From assembly GCA_946885605.1 (NCBI GenBank), contig CAMPGR010000026.1, forward strand, positions 1 through 34,465: a stretch of DNA of 34,465 bases, in the 5' to 3' direction. Of this stretch, positions 26,102 through 34,465 are shown one piece after another. The notes beneath the pieces were generated by a model that had not been told where the DNA came from, searched no databases, and worked only from the letters and a program-made list of their open reading frames with translations. Position numbers and translations under genes: made by a program. The stretch is from an uncultured Pseudomonadota bacterium (GTDB taxonomy: Bacteria; Pseudomonadota; Gammaproteobacteria; Burkholderiales; SG8-41). Within the stretch, counting starts at the first letter, position 1; each line of letters opens with the position of its first letter.

Positions 26102-26377
26102 ATGGCTAAGAAATCGAGAGCAATCGAAGCGGCGCACGCCGGGAGGCGCCCGGAAGTCATTGTCGCTGCCCTCCTCTACCTCATCACCGCTTACCGGAAA
26201 AATCGCTGCCCGAGCCTCGCTTCGTGCATCGCACAGCACTTTGCATGGCTTTCGCGGCACCCGCACGCCGATCACGTTCTCCGCGATGTAGCGGCGTCGT
26301 CGATACAGGACTGGAGCACTGCGGCACGCGAGGGGCGCGAAAATTCTCTCACCAATCCGGCCTTCGCGCTGCACTGA
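26102..26377 (+). CDS. Unrecognised 91-residue protein in the iron array
   Basis: I cannot assign a family or function. The ATG at 26102 follows GAAAGGA; the TTG immediately before it is less likely. No signal peptide is evident. The protein starts with a basic segment (MAKKSRAIEAAHAGRRPE), then a hydrophobic helix (VIVAALLYLITAY, residues 19-31), then a cysteine pair (C36 and C42 in RCPSLASCIAQH). A His-rich stretch follows (HFAWLSRHPHADHVLRD), and the tail is short and polar. The Cys/His content fits a small metal- or heme-binding or regulatory protein, but this is inference. It lies between hemP and tonB with ordinary operon spacing. Confidence 0.65.
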   Translation: MAKKSRAIEAAHAGRRPEVIVAALLYLITAYRKNRCPSLASCIAQHFAWLSRHPHADHVLRDVAASSIQDWSTAAREGRENSLTNPAFALH

Positions 26378-26397
26378 ACGCCGCGCTCCACGACGTC

Positions 26398-27129
26398 ATG
26401 CACCACGGGGCCGTTACCGCAGGCTTCGCCAGATTTGGCGGTCTTGCGCTCACGATCGCGTTGCATGCCAGCGTTGTCGCGTTTCTGCTGCAGATGGAGC
26501 CCGTGCGCTCGGCGATTACGCAGGCGGCGCCCATCATGGTGCATCTCGTTTCGCCGCCCAAAGTGGAGAAGGCTGATGTTGCGCCGAAGCCGCTGCCCGT
26601 CGAGCCGCGCGTGGAGCAGCGTAAACCCAAGCCCGAGCGGAAGCCGCGGGCGGAGCGTCCGAAGCCAAGATCCACACCAAAACCGCCTGTCATGGCCGCC
26701 ACGACGGAAACACCCGGTTCGTTTTCCGCCCCCCCGCCACCGGCCCCGAGGGTCGAGCCTGAGGCCGTGCCTGCGCCGGAGCCTGCGCCGCCGAAAGCCC
26801 CACAGTCGGCGCCGCCCGCACGCACTGCGACGGCAGCGCTGCCCATCACACCGCCGAGCTTCAACGCGGAGTATCTCCAGAATCCACCACCCGAGTATCC
26901 GACCCTCTCACGGCGGATGGGTGAAGAGGGAAAGGTGGTGCTGCGCGTCCTTGTGAGCGAAGCGGGCGTACCGGAGGAGGTGCAATTGAAATCCTCGAGC
27001 GGTTTCAGCCGGCTCGACAGCGCGGCGCTCGAGGCGGTGAAGCACTGGAAGTTCGTGCCTGCGCGACGCGGGGATCAATCGGTGGCCGCGTGGGTGGTGG
27101 TGCCAATTTCTTTCAGCTTGAGGAGCTAG
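26398..27129 (+). CDS. tonB: Energy transducer TonB
   Basis: TonB transmits proton-motive energy from ExbBD to outer-membrane receptors. The 243-residue protein has an N-terminal membrane anchor (FGGLALTIALHASVVAFLLQ). A long Pro/Glu/Lys-rich periplasmic spanner covers about residues 45-150, and the C-terminal domain has YPTLSRRMGEEGKVVLRVLV and LDSAALEAVKHWKFVPAR. The frame is open upstream to 26224, but the ATG at 26398 gives a normal TonB length; its ribosome binding site is weak. exbB follows 3 bases later. The TonB-dependent receptor downstream is the likely partner. Confidence 0.93.
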   Translation: MHHGAVTAGFARFGGLALTIALHASVVAFLLQMEPVRSAITQAAPIMVHLVSPPKVEKADVAPKPLPVEPRVEQRKPKPERKPRAERPKPRSTPKPPVMAATTETPGSFSAPPPPAPRVEPEAVPAPEPAPPKAPQSAPPARTATAALPITPPSFNAEYLQNPPPEYPTLSRRMGEEGKVVLRVLVSEAGVPEEVQLKSSSGFSRLDSAALEAVKHWKFVPARRGDQSVAAWVVVPISFSLRS

Positions 27130-27132
27130 CCG

Positions 27133-27876
27133 TTGGATCCGCAGCAATCGATGGGTTTCGCGCATTTTCTCGCGCAGGCCGATACCGTGGGTAAAGCGAT
27201 ACTGGTGATTTTGCTACTGATGTCCGTGTCCACGTGGTACTTGATCGTGACGAAAACGGGGATCGCGCTGCTCGCACGTATGCGCACGCGCCGTTTCCTC
27301 AACACGTTCTGGAACGCACCGTCGCTTCAGGCCGTCGCCACCCATCTCGAGGAGCACCATCCGGACGAGCCGTTCTCGCATCTCGCGTGGCACGCGATCG
27401 TCGCCGCGCGCCACCATCAGCGCCATGGCGCCAACAAGCTCAACGAATCGGGCAGCATGGCCGAGTTTCTTACGCGCTCGATGCGGCGCGTGATCGGCGA
27501 GGAAACGGCCCGCTTCGAGTCGGGACTCACCGTGCTCGCCTCGGTGGGTAGCACGGCGCCTTTCATCGGGCTCTTCGGAACCGTTTGGGGCGTCTACCAT
27601 GCGCTCGTCGCGATCGGCATGAGCGGCCAGGGCACCCTCGACAAGGTCGCCGGGCCTGTGGGCGAAGCGCTTATCATGACGGGACTCGGGCTTGCAGTCG
27701 CCATACCGGCGGTGCTCGCATACAACTTCTCCGTGCGCAGGAACCGCGTCGTCCTCGCCCAGCTCGACTCCTTCGCGCACGATCTCTTCGCGCTGCTCAC
27801 TACCGGATCCCACGTGACCGAGTCCGCCGGTGTGACGCCTTTGCATGGCACGCCGGCGATGCGCGGAGCCCTGTGA
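27133..27876 (+). CDS. exbB: Biopolymer transport protein ExbB
   Basis: ExbB forms the proton-channel scaffold with ExbD in the inner membrane. The 247-residue protein has the three-helix ExbB/TolQ pattern, with the MotA/TolQ/ExbB domain segments LASVGSTAPFIGLFGTVWGV and EALIMTGLGLAVAIPAVLAYN. It starts at a TTG, supported by AGGAG 7 bases upstream; the ATG at 27151 is a weaker alternative. Its stop overlaps the exbD start by one base. Confidence 0.95.
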   Translation: MDPQQSMGFAHFLAQADTVGKAILVILLLMSVSTWYLIVTKTGIALLARMRTRRFLNTFWNAPSLQAVATHLEEHHPDEPFSHLAWHAIVAARHHQRHGANKLNESGSMAEFLTRSMRRVIGEETARFESGLTVLASVGSTAPFIGLFGTVWGVYHALVAIGMSGQGTLDKVAGPVGEALIMTGLGLAVAIPAVLAYNFSVRRNRVVLAQLDSFAHDLFALLTTGSHVTESAGVTPLHGTPAMRGAL

Positions 27877-28298
27877 TGGCCTTCGGCGGATTCAACAAGA
27901 CAGGCGAATCGGCGCCGACGGCGGAGATCAACATGATCCCCCTCATCGACGTGATGCTGGTTCTGCTCGTGATCTTCATCGTCACGGCGCCGCTCCTCAC
28001 CCACGCCGTCAAGATCGACCTGCCGAAGGCATCTAGCCATCCGAACATCACCGAACCCGAAAACATCCAGCTCGTCATTCGCGCGGACGGCACGCTCTAT
28101 TGGAATGGCGAGACTGTCGATGAGGAGACTCTCGAATCTCGCCTGGTCACAGCCGCGAAGGTCGATCCGCAACCTGAGCTTCACCTGCGCGTGGACCGCG
28201 CCACGGAGTACCAGAAAGTCGCTGAAGTGATGGCGGCCGCCGCGAAAGTGGGCCTTGCCAAAATCGGCTTCGTCACCGAACCGGACGCGGAAAGATAA
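27876..28298 (+). CDS. exbD: Biopolymer transport protein ExbD
   Basis: ExbD pairs with ExbB to energise TonB. The 140-residue protein has a single membrane helix with the essential aspartate at position 25 (INMIPLIDVMLVLLVIFIV), as in E. coli ExbD. A periplasmic domain follows (VDEETLESRLVTAAK, LHLRVDRATEYQKVAEVM). Its stop TAA overlaps the ATG of the downstream iron permease by one base, so translation is probably coupled. Confidence 0.95.
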   Translation: MAFGGFNKTGESAPTAEINMIPLIDVMLVLLVIFIVTAPLLTHAVKIDLPKASSHPNITEPENIQLVIRADGTLYWNGETVDEETLESRLVTAAKVDPQPELHLRVDRATEYQKVAEVMAAAAKVGLAKIGFVTEPDAER

Positions 28299-30217
28299 TG
28301 CTCGCGCGCCTGCTCTTCGTTCTGCTGCTGGCCCTCCCGTTCGCTGTGCGTGCGGACGACTCGGCGCAAACGATCGTGCACATGCTCGATTACGTGAGCG
28401 TGGACTACCCCGAGTTCGTGAAGGACGGCAAGGTGCTCGACGAAGCCGAGTACAAGGAGCAGCAGGAATTTTCGGCCCAGGTCATCGCGCTCATCGAAAA
28501 GCTCGCCGCGGTTCCCCAGCGCGCAGCGTTACTCGATCAAGCCCAAGCGCTCAATCGTCTGATCGATGCCAAGGCGCCAGGCACGAAGGTATCGAAACTC
28601 GCATCCGATTTACGCTGGCGGGTGATCGAAGCGTACAACATCGAGGTCACGCCGAAACGCCCACCGGACATGAAGCGCGGGGCGGCGCTCTATGGCGGGC
28701 ATTGCGCCGGATGTCACGGCGCCGAAGGCCGTGGCGACGGGCCGGCGGCGCGAGGCCTCGATCCCGCGCCGTCGAACTTCCACGACCGTGCGCGCATGGC
28801 GCAGAGAAGCCTTTACGGGCTCTACAGTACGATCACGCTCGGTGTGGCGGGCACCGCGATGAGCGCGTTCCGGCAGTTGAGTGAAGAGGAACGCTGGGCG
28901 CTCGCGTTCTACGTCGGCTCGCTGGGGACCGATCCCGGACGCCTGCGCCGCGGGCACGCGCTATGGCAACGCGGCGTGGGGAAGAGCGAAGTGGGAGGCT
29001 TGCGCGCCGTTGCGACGTTGGACGAACGCGAAGTGACTACCCGATATGGCGCTGATGTCGCAGATGCACTGGCTTGGCTCAAGGCGAATCCGTCCGCGCT
29101 CCCGGCCGGGAAAGAATCGCCGGTCGCATTTTCGCGCCGCCTGCTCGGGGAAAGCGTTGCGGCCTATCGCGCGGGCAGGCGCGAGGAAGCGCTGGGTCTC
29201 GCGGTCACCGCCTATCTCGAAGGATTCGAGCTTGCCGAGGCGAGCCTCGACACCCTCGACCGCGGTCTGCGCCAGGAAGTCGAAACACAGATGATCGCCT
29301 ACCGCGATCTCGTCCGGCGCGGTGCACAGGCTGACGAGGTCGCGCAAGTGGCCCAGCGTATCGACGGACTCCTCGCCGCGAGCGCGGAGAAGCTCGATGC
29401 GGAAGGGCTATCGCCGACGACCGCAGCGATCAGCGCGTTTTTCATCCTGCTGCGCGAGGGATTGGAAGCGCTGCTCGTGGTGGCCGCCATTATCGCGTTC
29501 CTGAAAAAAGCCGGGCGCCCCGAAGCGCTGCCCTGGATACACGCAGGGTGGATCGGAGCACTGGCGCTTGGCGTCGCCACATGGTTCGCGGCCGCGACCC
29601 TGATCGCTATCAGCGGCGCCACGCGCGAATTGACCGAAGGCATCACGGCGCTGTTCGCTGCGGCTATTCTGATCTACGTCGGCGTCTGGCTGCACAGCAA
29701 GAGCTATGCGCACGCCTGGAAAGCCTTCATCGAGCAGCACCTCAAAAGCGCGTTGCAGCACGGCGCATTGTGGGCGCTCGCGGGCGTGTCGTTCCTTGCG
29801 GTCTATCGCGAAGCATTCGAAACGGTGCTCTTCTATCAGGCGCTGTGGCAGCAGGCAGGCGAAGGTGCGCGCGGCTCGGTAATCGTGGGATTCTCGTGCG
29901 CGGCCGCAGCGCTCGGTGTCCTCGCCTGGCTCATCCTGCGCTACACGGTTCGTCTGCCGATTGGCCTCTTCTTCGGGTTGAGCTCGATATTGCTCGCGCT
30001 GCTTGCCGTGATCTTCACCGGGCACGGCATCAAAGCGCTGCAGGAAGCGGGCGTCATCGCGGCCAGTCCCTTTGGGAGAGTGACTGTGATGGCTCTCGGC
30101 ATCTATCCAACGGCGCAGTCGCTCGCTGCGCAGGTGCTGGTGTTCGCCGCCGTGCTCGTGGGCTTCGCCTGGATGCGCATCTCGAACCGCAGGCGAATCG
30201 CGACGCGCCTCTCGTGA
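28298..30217 (+). CDS. Cytochrome c / FTR1 family iron permease fusion
   Basis: This 639-residue protein joins a periplasmic cytochrome c domain to an FTR1-type iron permease. A signal peptide (to about residue 19) is followed by a helical region, then a heme c site CAGCH at residues 136-140 with a plausible distal methionine M188 (GTAMSAF). A second helical periplasmic segment contains LEGFELAE (about 307-314). The C-terminal half has about seven membrane helices with both REXXE iron motifs, REGLE at 386-390 and REAFE at 504-508. FTR1 permeases move ferric iron produced by an oxidase; here the heme domain could handle the redox step. It is co-translated with exbD. Confidence 0.93.
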   Translation: MLARLLFVLLLALPFAVRADDSAQTIVHMLDYVSVDYPEFVKDGKVLDEAEYKEQQEFSAQVIALIEKLAAVPQRAALLDQAQALNRLIDAKAPGTKVSKLASDLRWRVIEAYNIEVTPKRPPDMKRGAALYGGHCAGCHGAEGRGDGPAARGLDPAPSNFHDRARMAQRSLYGLYSTITLGVAGTAMSAFRQLSEEERWALAFYVGSLGTDPGRLRRGHALWQRGVGKSEVGGLRAVATLDEREVTTRYGADVADALAWLKANPSALPAGKESPVAFSRRLLGESVAAYRAGRREEALGLAVTAYLEGFELAEASLDTLDRGLRQEVETQMIAYRDLVRRGAQADEVAQVAQRIDGLLAASAEKLDAEGLSPTTAAISAFFILLREGLEALLVVAAIIAFLKKAGRPEALPWIHAGWIGALALGVATWFAAATLIAISGATRELTEGITALFAAAILIYVGVWLHSKSYAHAWKAFIEQHLKSALQHGALWALAGVSFLAVYREAFETVLFYQALWQQAGEGARGSVIVGFSCAAAALGVLAWLILRYTVRLPIGLFFGLSSILLALLAVIFTGHGIKALQEAGVIAASPFGRVTVMALGIYPTAQSLAAQVLVFAAVLVGFAWMRISNRRRIATRLS

Positions 30218-30354
30218 TGATCACCGTGTTTGCAGCCCGCCCCACTTCCGTCGCCGTAAGCAAGGGACCCTAGCGCCGTCAACTGACCCCAAGCCAGCCA
30301 TCCAGCCTCCCGGCGGTAGCCAGCCAGAAAACCAACAAGACAAGGAGAGACTGA

Positions 30355-32634
30355 ATGGTATACCAACCTGTCCTCAAACCTATCGTTGCCGCCGTCGGCG
30401 AGCTGTTCGCTGCGCCGCGCGCAGCAACGACATCCCGGCTCGAGCCGAAGTGCCGTCCGGCGCCCCTTCTCGTCACGGGCGCAGCCCTTGCGTGTATCGC
30501 GCTCGGGCCTCATCTCGCGCGGGCGCAAACCTCCGCGCAATCCGAGGCGACGCTGCCCGAAGTGAAAGTGCGCGGGGAATCGGCGAGCGACGAGTATGCG
30601 CCGGGCGTTTCCAACGTCGGCGCCAAAGTCCCCACGCCGGTTCGCGACATTCCGCAATCGATCACCATCATCAATCGCCCTCTGATGGAGGCGCAGAGCG
30701 CGTCCTCTCTGGTCGACGCGCTGCGCTATGTGCCCGGCATTACGATATCGGCGGGCGAAGGCGGACAGATTGGCGACAACATCAACCTGCGCGGATTTTC
30801 CGCGCGCACCGATCTCTTTCTAGACGGTATTCGCGACCGCGGCCAGGCGCGGCGCGACACCTTCTTCCTCGATTCCATCGAGGTGCTGAAAGGCCCGTCC
30901 TCGATGCTGTTCGGCCGCGGTTCCACCGGCGGCGTGATCAACCAGGTCACCAAGCGGCCGACGCTCGTACCGCTCGCGGGGGCAACCGTCACCCTCGGCA
31001 CGGACAACTACCGCCGCGCCACACTCGACGTGAACCGGCCGCTCTCCGACACCTCCGCTTTCCGCGTCTCCGCGCTCGCGCACGACGCCGATTCCACCCG
31101 CGACGAGGTGGAGAGCAAGCGGCTCGGCATCGCTCCGTCGCTCAGCTTCGGCATCGGCACGCCCACCGAAGTGCGCTTCTTCGCGCTCGTCGAACGCAAT
31201 CGCGATCTGCCGGATTACGGCTTTCCGCTCGTCGCGGTGAATGGACCCGGATCGGTTCGCAAACCGATCGAAGCGCCGGCCGACCGGTTCTACGGCTACC
31301 TCGACGATCACTTCGATCAGAACATCGGACTGTTCGGCGCGACGATCCAGCACAAGTTGAGTTCGCACCTTACGCTGCGCAATCAGACGCAGTTCGGCCG
31401 CAACACAACCGACGCCCGCCCCACGCCGCTCGGCGCCGTGACGGTCATCGGCGGCGGCACGCCTAGCCACGCCACGCCGCTCGGCCGCATGGAGGCTGCT
31501 CGGCAAGACCGTGACCGCAACGTGACCGATTCCTCGCTCGTCAACCAGACCGATCTCATCGCCCGGGTCGAAGCGGGCGGTGTGCGCCACACGATCACGA
31601 CCGGCATCGAGCTCGCCATCGACAAGTCGGATACCGATCGCAACACCTGGGTCCCGACGAACGTGCCGATCAATCTCGGAAATCCCGTGAACGGCACGCG
31701 GCCGGGCGCGCCATTCCTCTCGCGAACAACGGACACGAGCGCGGATTCGATCGGCGCCTACGTGAACGATCAGATGGAGATCGGCAGACGCTGGAAGATC
31801 GTGGGCGGGTTGCGCTGGGACCGCTTCAACGCAGACACGACGCAGCTCGACTACGACGCCTCCGGCGCCGTCACCTCTGCGAGCGCGCTATCCAAGCTCG
31901 ATCGCATGTGGAGCACGCGTGCCGGCATCATCTACCAGCCGACGGATTTTCAATCCTATTACGTCTCGTACGGCACATCGTTCAATCCGTCCGCGGAAGC
32001 GATCTCGCAATCCGCGACCACCGCGAATCTCGATCCCGAGAAGAACCGCTCGTACGAAGCAGGCGCGAAATGGGACCTCCTCGGCGGCAATGTGCTCCTC
32101 AATGCCGCCCTCTTCCGCATCGAGAAAACCAATGCGCGCACGCCGGATCCATTGACCGGCGCACAGGTTCTCGCGGGAGAAGTGCGAGTCGATGGCGCGG
32201 AGCTCGGCGTGGTCGGCCGCATCACGCCGGCGTGGCAGGTATTCGGCGGCTACACTTATCTCGACGGGGAGATCGTCAAGTCGCCACAGATCGGCACGGG
32301 CGCCGACGCCGGAATTCCGGCCGAGGGCAAAACCTTCCCCAATACGCCGCGCCATTCGGCATCGTTGTGGAGCACTTACCTCTTCCCAGGCGGGTGGGAA
32401 GCGGGTGCAGGGCTGGTCCATGTTTCCAGGTGGTATCTCAATAACTTCGAGACTGCGCTCACCGACGGCTACACACGAGCCGACGCAACACTCGCGTACC
32501 ACCAGCGCCGCTACGACGTCCGCCTGAGCCTGCTCAACGTCACCGACGAGCAGTACTTCGACACCGCGAGCGCCGGTCGCGCCGTGCCGGCCGAGGGGCG
32601 GAAGGTGCTGCTCACCTTTACCTACCGCATGTAA
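30355..32634 (+). CDS. TonB-dependent siderophore receptor (catecholate/Fiu type)
   Basis: This 759-residue outer-membrane receptor takes up ferric siderophores using TonB energy. A long N-terminal leader (about 56 residues, ending LARAQ) precedes a possible TonB box (LPEVKVRG). The plug domain begins near [17 protein letters not shown] and contains [20 protein letters not shown] and [19 protein letters not shown]. The barrel ends in [10 protein letters not shown]. The pattern resembles Fiu/catecholate receptors, and piuC is next to it, as is common for them; the exact ligand is unknown. AAGGAGAG supports the ATG. The preceding 137-base spacer shows no clear Fur site or terminator, only AGCCAGCC repeats. 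Confidence 0.93.
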   Translation: MVYQPVLKPIVAAVGELFAAPRAATTSRLEPKCRPAPLLVTGAALACIALGPHLARAQTSAQSEATLPEVKVRGESASDEYAPGVSNVGAKVPTPVRDIPQSITIINRPLMEAQSASSLVDALRYVPGITISAGEGGQIGDNINLRGFSARTDLFLDGIRDRGQARRDTFFLDSIEVLKGPSSMLFGRGSTGGVINQVTKRPTLVPLAGATVTLGTDNYRRATLDVNRPLSDTSAFRVSALAHDADSTRDEVESKRLGIAPSLSFGIGTPTEVRFFALVERNRDLPDYGFPLVAVNGPGSVRKPIEAPADRFYGYLDDHFDQNIGLFGATIQHKLSSHLTLRNQTQFGRNTTDARPTPLGAVTVIGGGTPSHATPLGRMEAARQDRDRNVTDSSLVNQTDLIARVEAGGVRHTITTGIELAIDKSDTDRNTWVPTNVPINLGNPVNGTRPGAPFLSRTTDTSADSIGAYVNDQMEIGRRWKIVGGLRWDRFNADTTQLDYDASGAVTSASALSKLDRMWSTRAGIIYQPTDFQSYYVSYGTSFNPSAEAISQSATTANLDPEKNRSYEAGAKWDLLGGNVLLNAALFRIEKTNARTPDPLTGAQVLAGEVRVDGAELGVVGRITPAWQVFGGYTYLDGEIVKSPQIGTGADAGIPAEGKTFPNTPRHSASLWSTYLFPGGWEAGAGLVHVSRWYLNNFETALTDGYTRADATLAYHQRRYDVRLSLLNVTDEQYFDTASAGRAVPAEGRKVLLTFTYRM

Positions 32635-32653
32635 CCATGCAAAGGATCGACCC

Positions 32654-33334
32654 ATGATCGTGCAAATCCCCGGAGTGCTCACACCCGACCAGGTGCGCTA
32701 CATGCGCGAGCGGCTCGCGGCCTCGCCATGGGTGGACGGCCTCGCCACCGCGGGCTACCAGGGCGCGCGTGTAAAGGATAACCGGCAGATCGACGAGGCC
32801 GCGCCGCTGGCGCGCGAGCTGGGCGACATCGTTCTTGGCGCGCTCGAGCGCAATCCCCTCTTCATCAGCGCAGCGCTGCCCAACCGCGTGTATCCGCCGC
32901 TCTTCAACCGTTACGAAGGCGGCATGCACTTCGGCAACCACGTTGACAATGCTGTGCGGTTGCTCCCGGGCAACGGCGCGAAGATCCGCACCGACATCTC
33001 GGCCACACTGTTTCTGTCTTCCACCGAGGAATACGACGGCGGCGAGTTGCTGGTCGAAGACACGTACGGGGCGCATGCGATCAAGCTTCCCGCCGGAGAC
33101 ATGGTGATGTATCCGGCAACGAGCCTGCATCGGGTGACGCCGGTGGCGCGCGGCGCGCGGCTTGCCTCGTTTTTGTGGATTGAAAGCATGGTGCGTGACG
33201 ACGCCCAGCGAACGCTGCTCTTCGATCTCGACAACGCCATCCAGCGTTTGAATGCCTCCGGTGCGGACGAAACGGCCTGCGCGCATCTCACGGCCTGCTA
33301 TCACAACCTCCTGCGCATGTGGGCGCAGTGCTGA
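32654..33334 (+). CDS. piuC: Fe(II)/2-oxoglutarate dioxygenase, PiuC/YbiX family
   Basis: This 226-residue protein matches the YbiX/PiuC PKHD-type hydroxylase length. The metal triad is H96-V-D98 ([10 protein letters not shown]) and H159 (TSLHRVTPV); R169 (ARGARLASF) is the likely 2-oxoglutarate contact. The family is known to accompany TonB-dependent siderophore receptors, but its physiological substrate is unsettled; modification of siderophore or catechol compounds is the usual proposal. It is 19 bases after the receptor gene and 19 bases before the PepSY gene. Confidence 0.94.
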   Translation: MIVQIPGVLTPDQVRYMRERLAASPWVDGLATAGYQGARVKDNRQIDEAAPLARELGDIVLGALERNPLFISAALPNRVYPPLFNRYEGGMHFGNHVDNAVRLLPGNGAKIRTDISATLFLSSTEEYDGGELLVEDTYGAHAIKLPAGDMVMYPATSLHRVTPVARGARLASFLWIESMVRDDAQRTLLFDLDNAIQRLNASGADETACAHLTACYHNLLRMWAQC

Positions 33335-33353
33335 ACGTGCCAACGAGCGCCGC

Positions 33354-34465
33354 ATGAAAAGGACATGGTTTCAGATTCACTGGGCGCTCGGCATCGGCGC
33401 AGGCATCGTGCTCGCGGTGGTCGGTGTGACTGGCGCGTGTCTCTCCTTCCAGGACGAGATCCTGCACTGGCTCAATCCCGTTGCCGTGTCGGAGCGGCAA
33501 GAGGCTCAGCGCCTCTCGCCTGTCGAACTCCTTGCGCACATCGAGACCATGCACCCCGAAAAGCGCATCGTCTCGCTCACGGTGTACTCGGCGGGTGATC
33601 GTGCGGCGCGCATCATGTTTGCTCCACTAGCGGACGTTGCGAGTGGTTCGAGCCGCCGGCGCAGCGAAGTGCACTACATCAACCTCTATACGGGCGAAAT
33701 GCTGGGTGAACCGCGCGGCGCCGCGTTCTTCCGCGCCGCCCGGGAAACGCATCGCTGGCTCGCTGCCGGCGCGATCGGCAAACAGGTGGTCGGCGCATCG
33801 ACGCTCGCGCTCGTGGTGATGTGCCTCTCGGGTCTGTACCTGCGCTGGCCGCGACGCGCACTCGATTGGCGCGCATGGCTTATGTTCGACTGGCGCCGCC
33901 GCGGCCGGAAGTTCCTGCGCGACCTGCACGCGTGCGTCGGGACATGGGTGCTCGCTCCCTATCTCGTGATGGGCCTCACGGGACTGTACTGGTCCTACGA
34001 CTGGTACCGCGATGCGCTGTACGCGCTCACCGGCGCGCCGCGTCCGGCCGCGCGCATCGCTGCGCCGCCGTCCGATTCGAGCGGTCCTCAGCGCTCCGGG
34101 CGTTTGCGAGAAAAGCCAGCGCTTAATGCCGCGCAAGAGAAGAAGCAGCGCGATCTTACAGCGGCTTGGAGCGCGTTCGAGCGCATCGGACGCGGGTATT
34201 CGAGCGCCACGCTCCGCGTCCCGGAGAGAACCGGACAACCGGTGCAGATCACTTATCTACAAGCGGATTCCGCACACGACCGCGCGTTCGACCGCGTCGT
34301 GCTCGATGCACGAAGCGGTACCGTATTGAAGCACGAGCGCTATGCCGACAAGCCGCCGGGCGCCAGGCTCGTGAGCAGCATGTTCGCGCTGCATTCCGGG
34401 CGCCTCTTCGGCGTGCCCGGCGTGATCGCGCTGATGCTCGCGAGCGCGCTCATGCCGCTCTTCAC
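33354..34465 (+). CDS. PepSY-associated TM protein (PiuB-like), 3' end cut off
   Basis: The frame runs from ATG 33354 to the window edge without a stop, giving at least 370 residues. It has an N-terminal membrane helix (WALGIGAGIVLAVVGVTGACL). Periplasmic PepSY-like segments follow (SPVELLAHIETMHPEKRIVSLTVY), then further helices (ASTLALVVMCLSGLYLRWP, LAPYLVMGLTGLYWSYDWYR). Histidines in the helices (HWALG, ETHRWL, DLHACVG, FALHSGRLFG) resemble those of PiuB/FegB-type proteins, which are thought to reduce or process ferric siderophores at the inner membrane. Its place after piuC fits this role. Confidence 0.88.
   Translation, partial: MKRTWFQIHWALGIGAGIVLAVVGVTGACLSFQDEILHWLNPVAVSERQEAQRLSPVELLAHIETMHPEKRIVSLTVYSAGDRAARIMFAPLADVASGSSRRRSEVHYINLYTGEMLGEPRGAAFFRAARETHRWLAAGAIGKQVVGASTLALVVMCLSGLYLRWPRRALDWRAWLMFDWRRRGRKFLRDLHACVGTWVLAPYLVMGLTGLYWSYDWYRDALYALTGAPRPAARIAAPPSDSSGPQRSGRLREKPALNAAQEKKQRDLTAAWSAFERIGRGYSSATLRVPERTGQPVQITYLQADSAHDRAFDRVVLDARSGTVLKHERYADKPPGARLVSSMFALHSGRLFGVPGVIALMLASALMPLF

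Noticed and set aside
26224..26397. N-terminal extension of tonB to 26224
   Set aside because: It overlaps the 91-residue gene in another frame and puts the membrane anchor too far from the N terminus.
1..34465. CRISPR arrays, tRNA/rRNA genes, insertion sequences, phage genes
   Set aside because: No regularly spaced direct repeats, tRNA cloverleaf or rRNA signatures, transposase or integrase motifs were seen in either strand.

Overview
The window is a GC-rich chromosomal segment, most likely from a betaproteobacterium (Burkholderiales/Nitrosomonadales type, possibly an environmental genome). Evidence: the order sdhCDAB-sdhE-gltA-sucA-sucB divergent from a roughly 329-residue mdh, an AcnA-type aconitase nearby, bacterioferritin/Bfd of proteobacterial type, and a TonB/ExbBD/PiuC/PepSY iron module. 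All genes identified are intact except the two cut by the window edges (sucB and the final PepSY protein). No phage, transposase, CRISPR array, tRNA or rRNA was seen.

Region 1 (1-8550, minus strand) is one TCA-cycle operon, read from right to left: sdhC, sdhD, sdhA, sdhB, sdhE, gltA, sucA, sucB (cut at the left edge). Region 2 (8863-16047, plus strand) starts from a divergent promoter region and carries mdh with its own terminator, then prpC, prpD, a secreted SoxW-like thioredoxin-fold protein and acnA. Together the two arms encode most of the oxidative TCA cycle plus the first steps of the 2-methylcitrate route; prpB is not present here. Two related long hairpin repeats sit behind the two citrate-synthase-family genes (gltA and prpC).

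Region 3 (16131-20245) holds a 69-residue membrane protein and a luciferase-like flavin oxidoreductase on the minus strand, then a molybdate ABC transporter modABC on the plus strand with a REP-like palindrome between modA and modB.

Region 4 (20240-24504, minus strand) reads bfd, bfr, a His-rich secreted small protein, an outer-membrane porin, a zinc/manganese-type binding protein and its permease. No ATPase for this transporter is present in the window. Region 5 (24716-34465, plus strand) diverges from bfd across Fur-like sites. It is a ten-gene iron-uptake array: a ferric-iron binding protein, hemP, an unrecognised 91-residue protein, tonB-exbB-exbD, a cytochrome c/FTR1 iron permease whose start overlaps the exbD stop, a catecholate-type TonB-dependent receptor, piuC and a PepSY membrane protein running off the right edge. 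Regions 4 and 5 together look like a metal-homeostasis island linking iron storage and release, predicted zinc import and several iron-entry routes. The most unusual points are the exbD-to-FTR1 coupling, the orphan ferric binding protein, HemP without a heme receptor, and the ATPase-less zinc-type module behind bacterioferritin.
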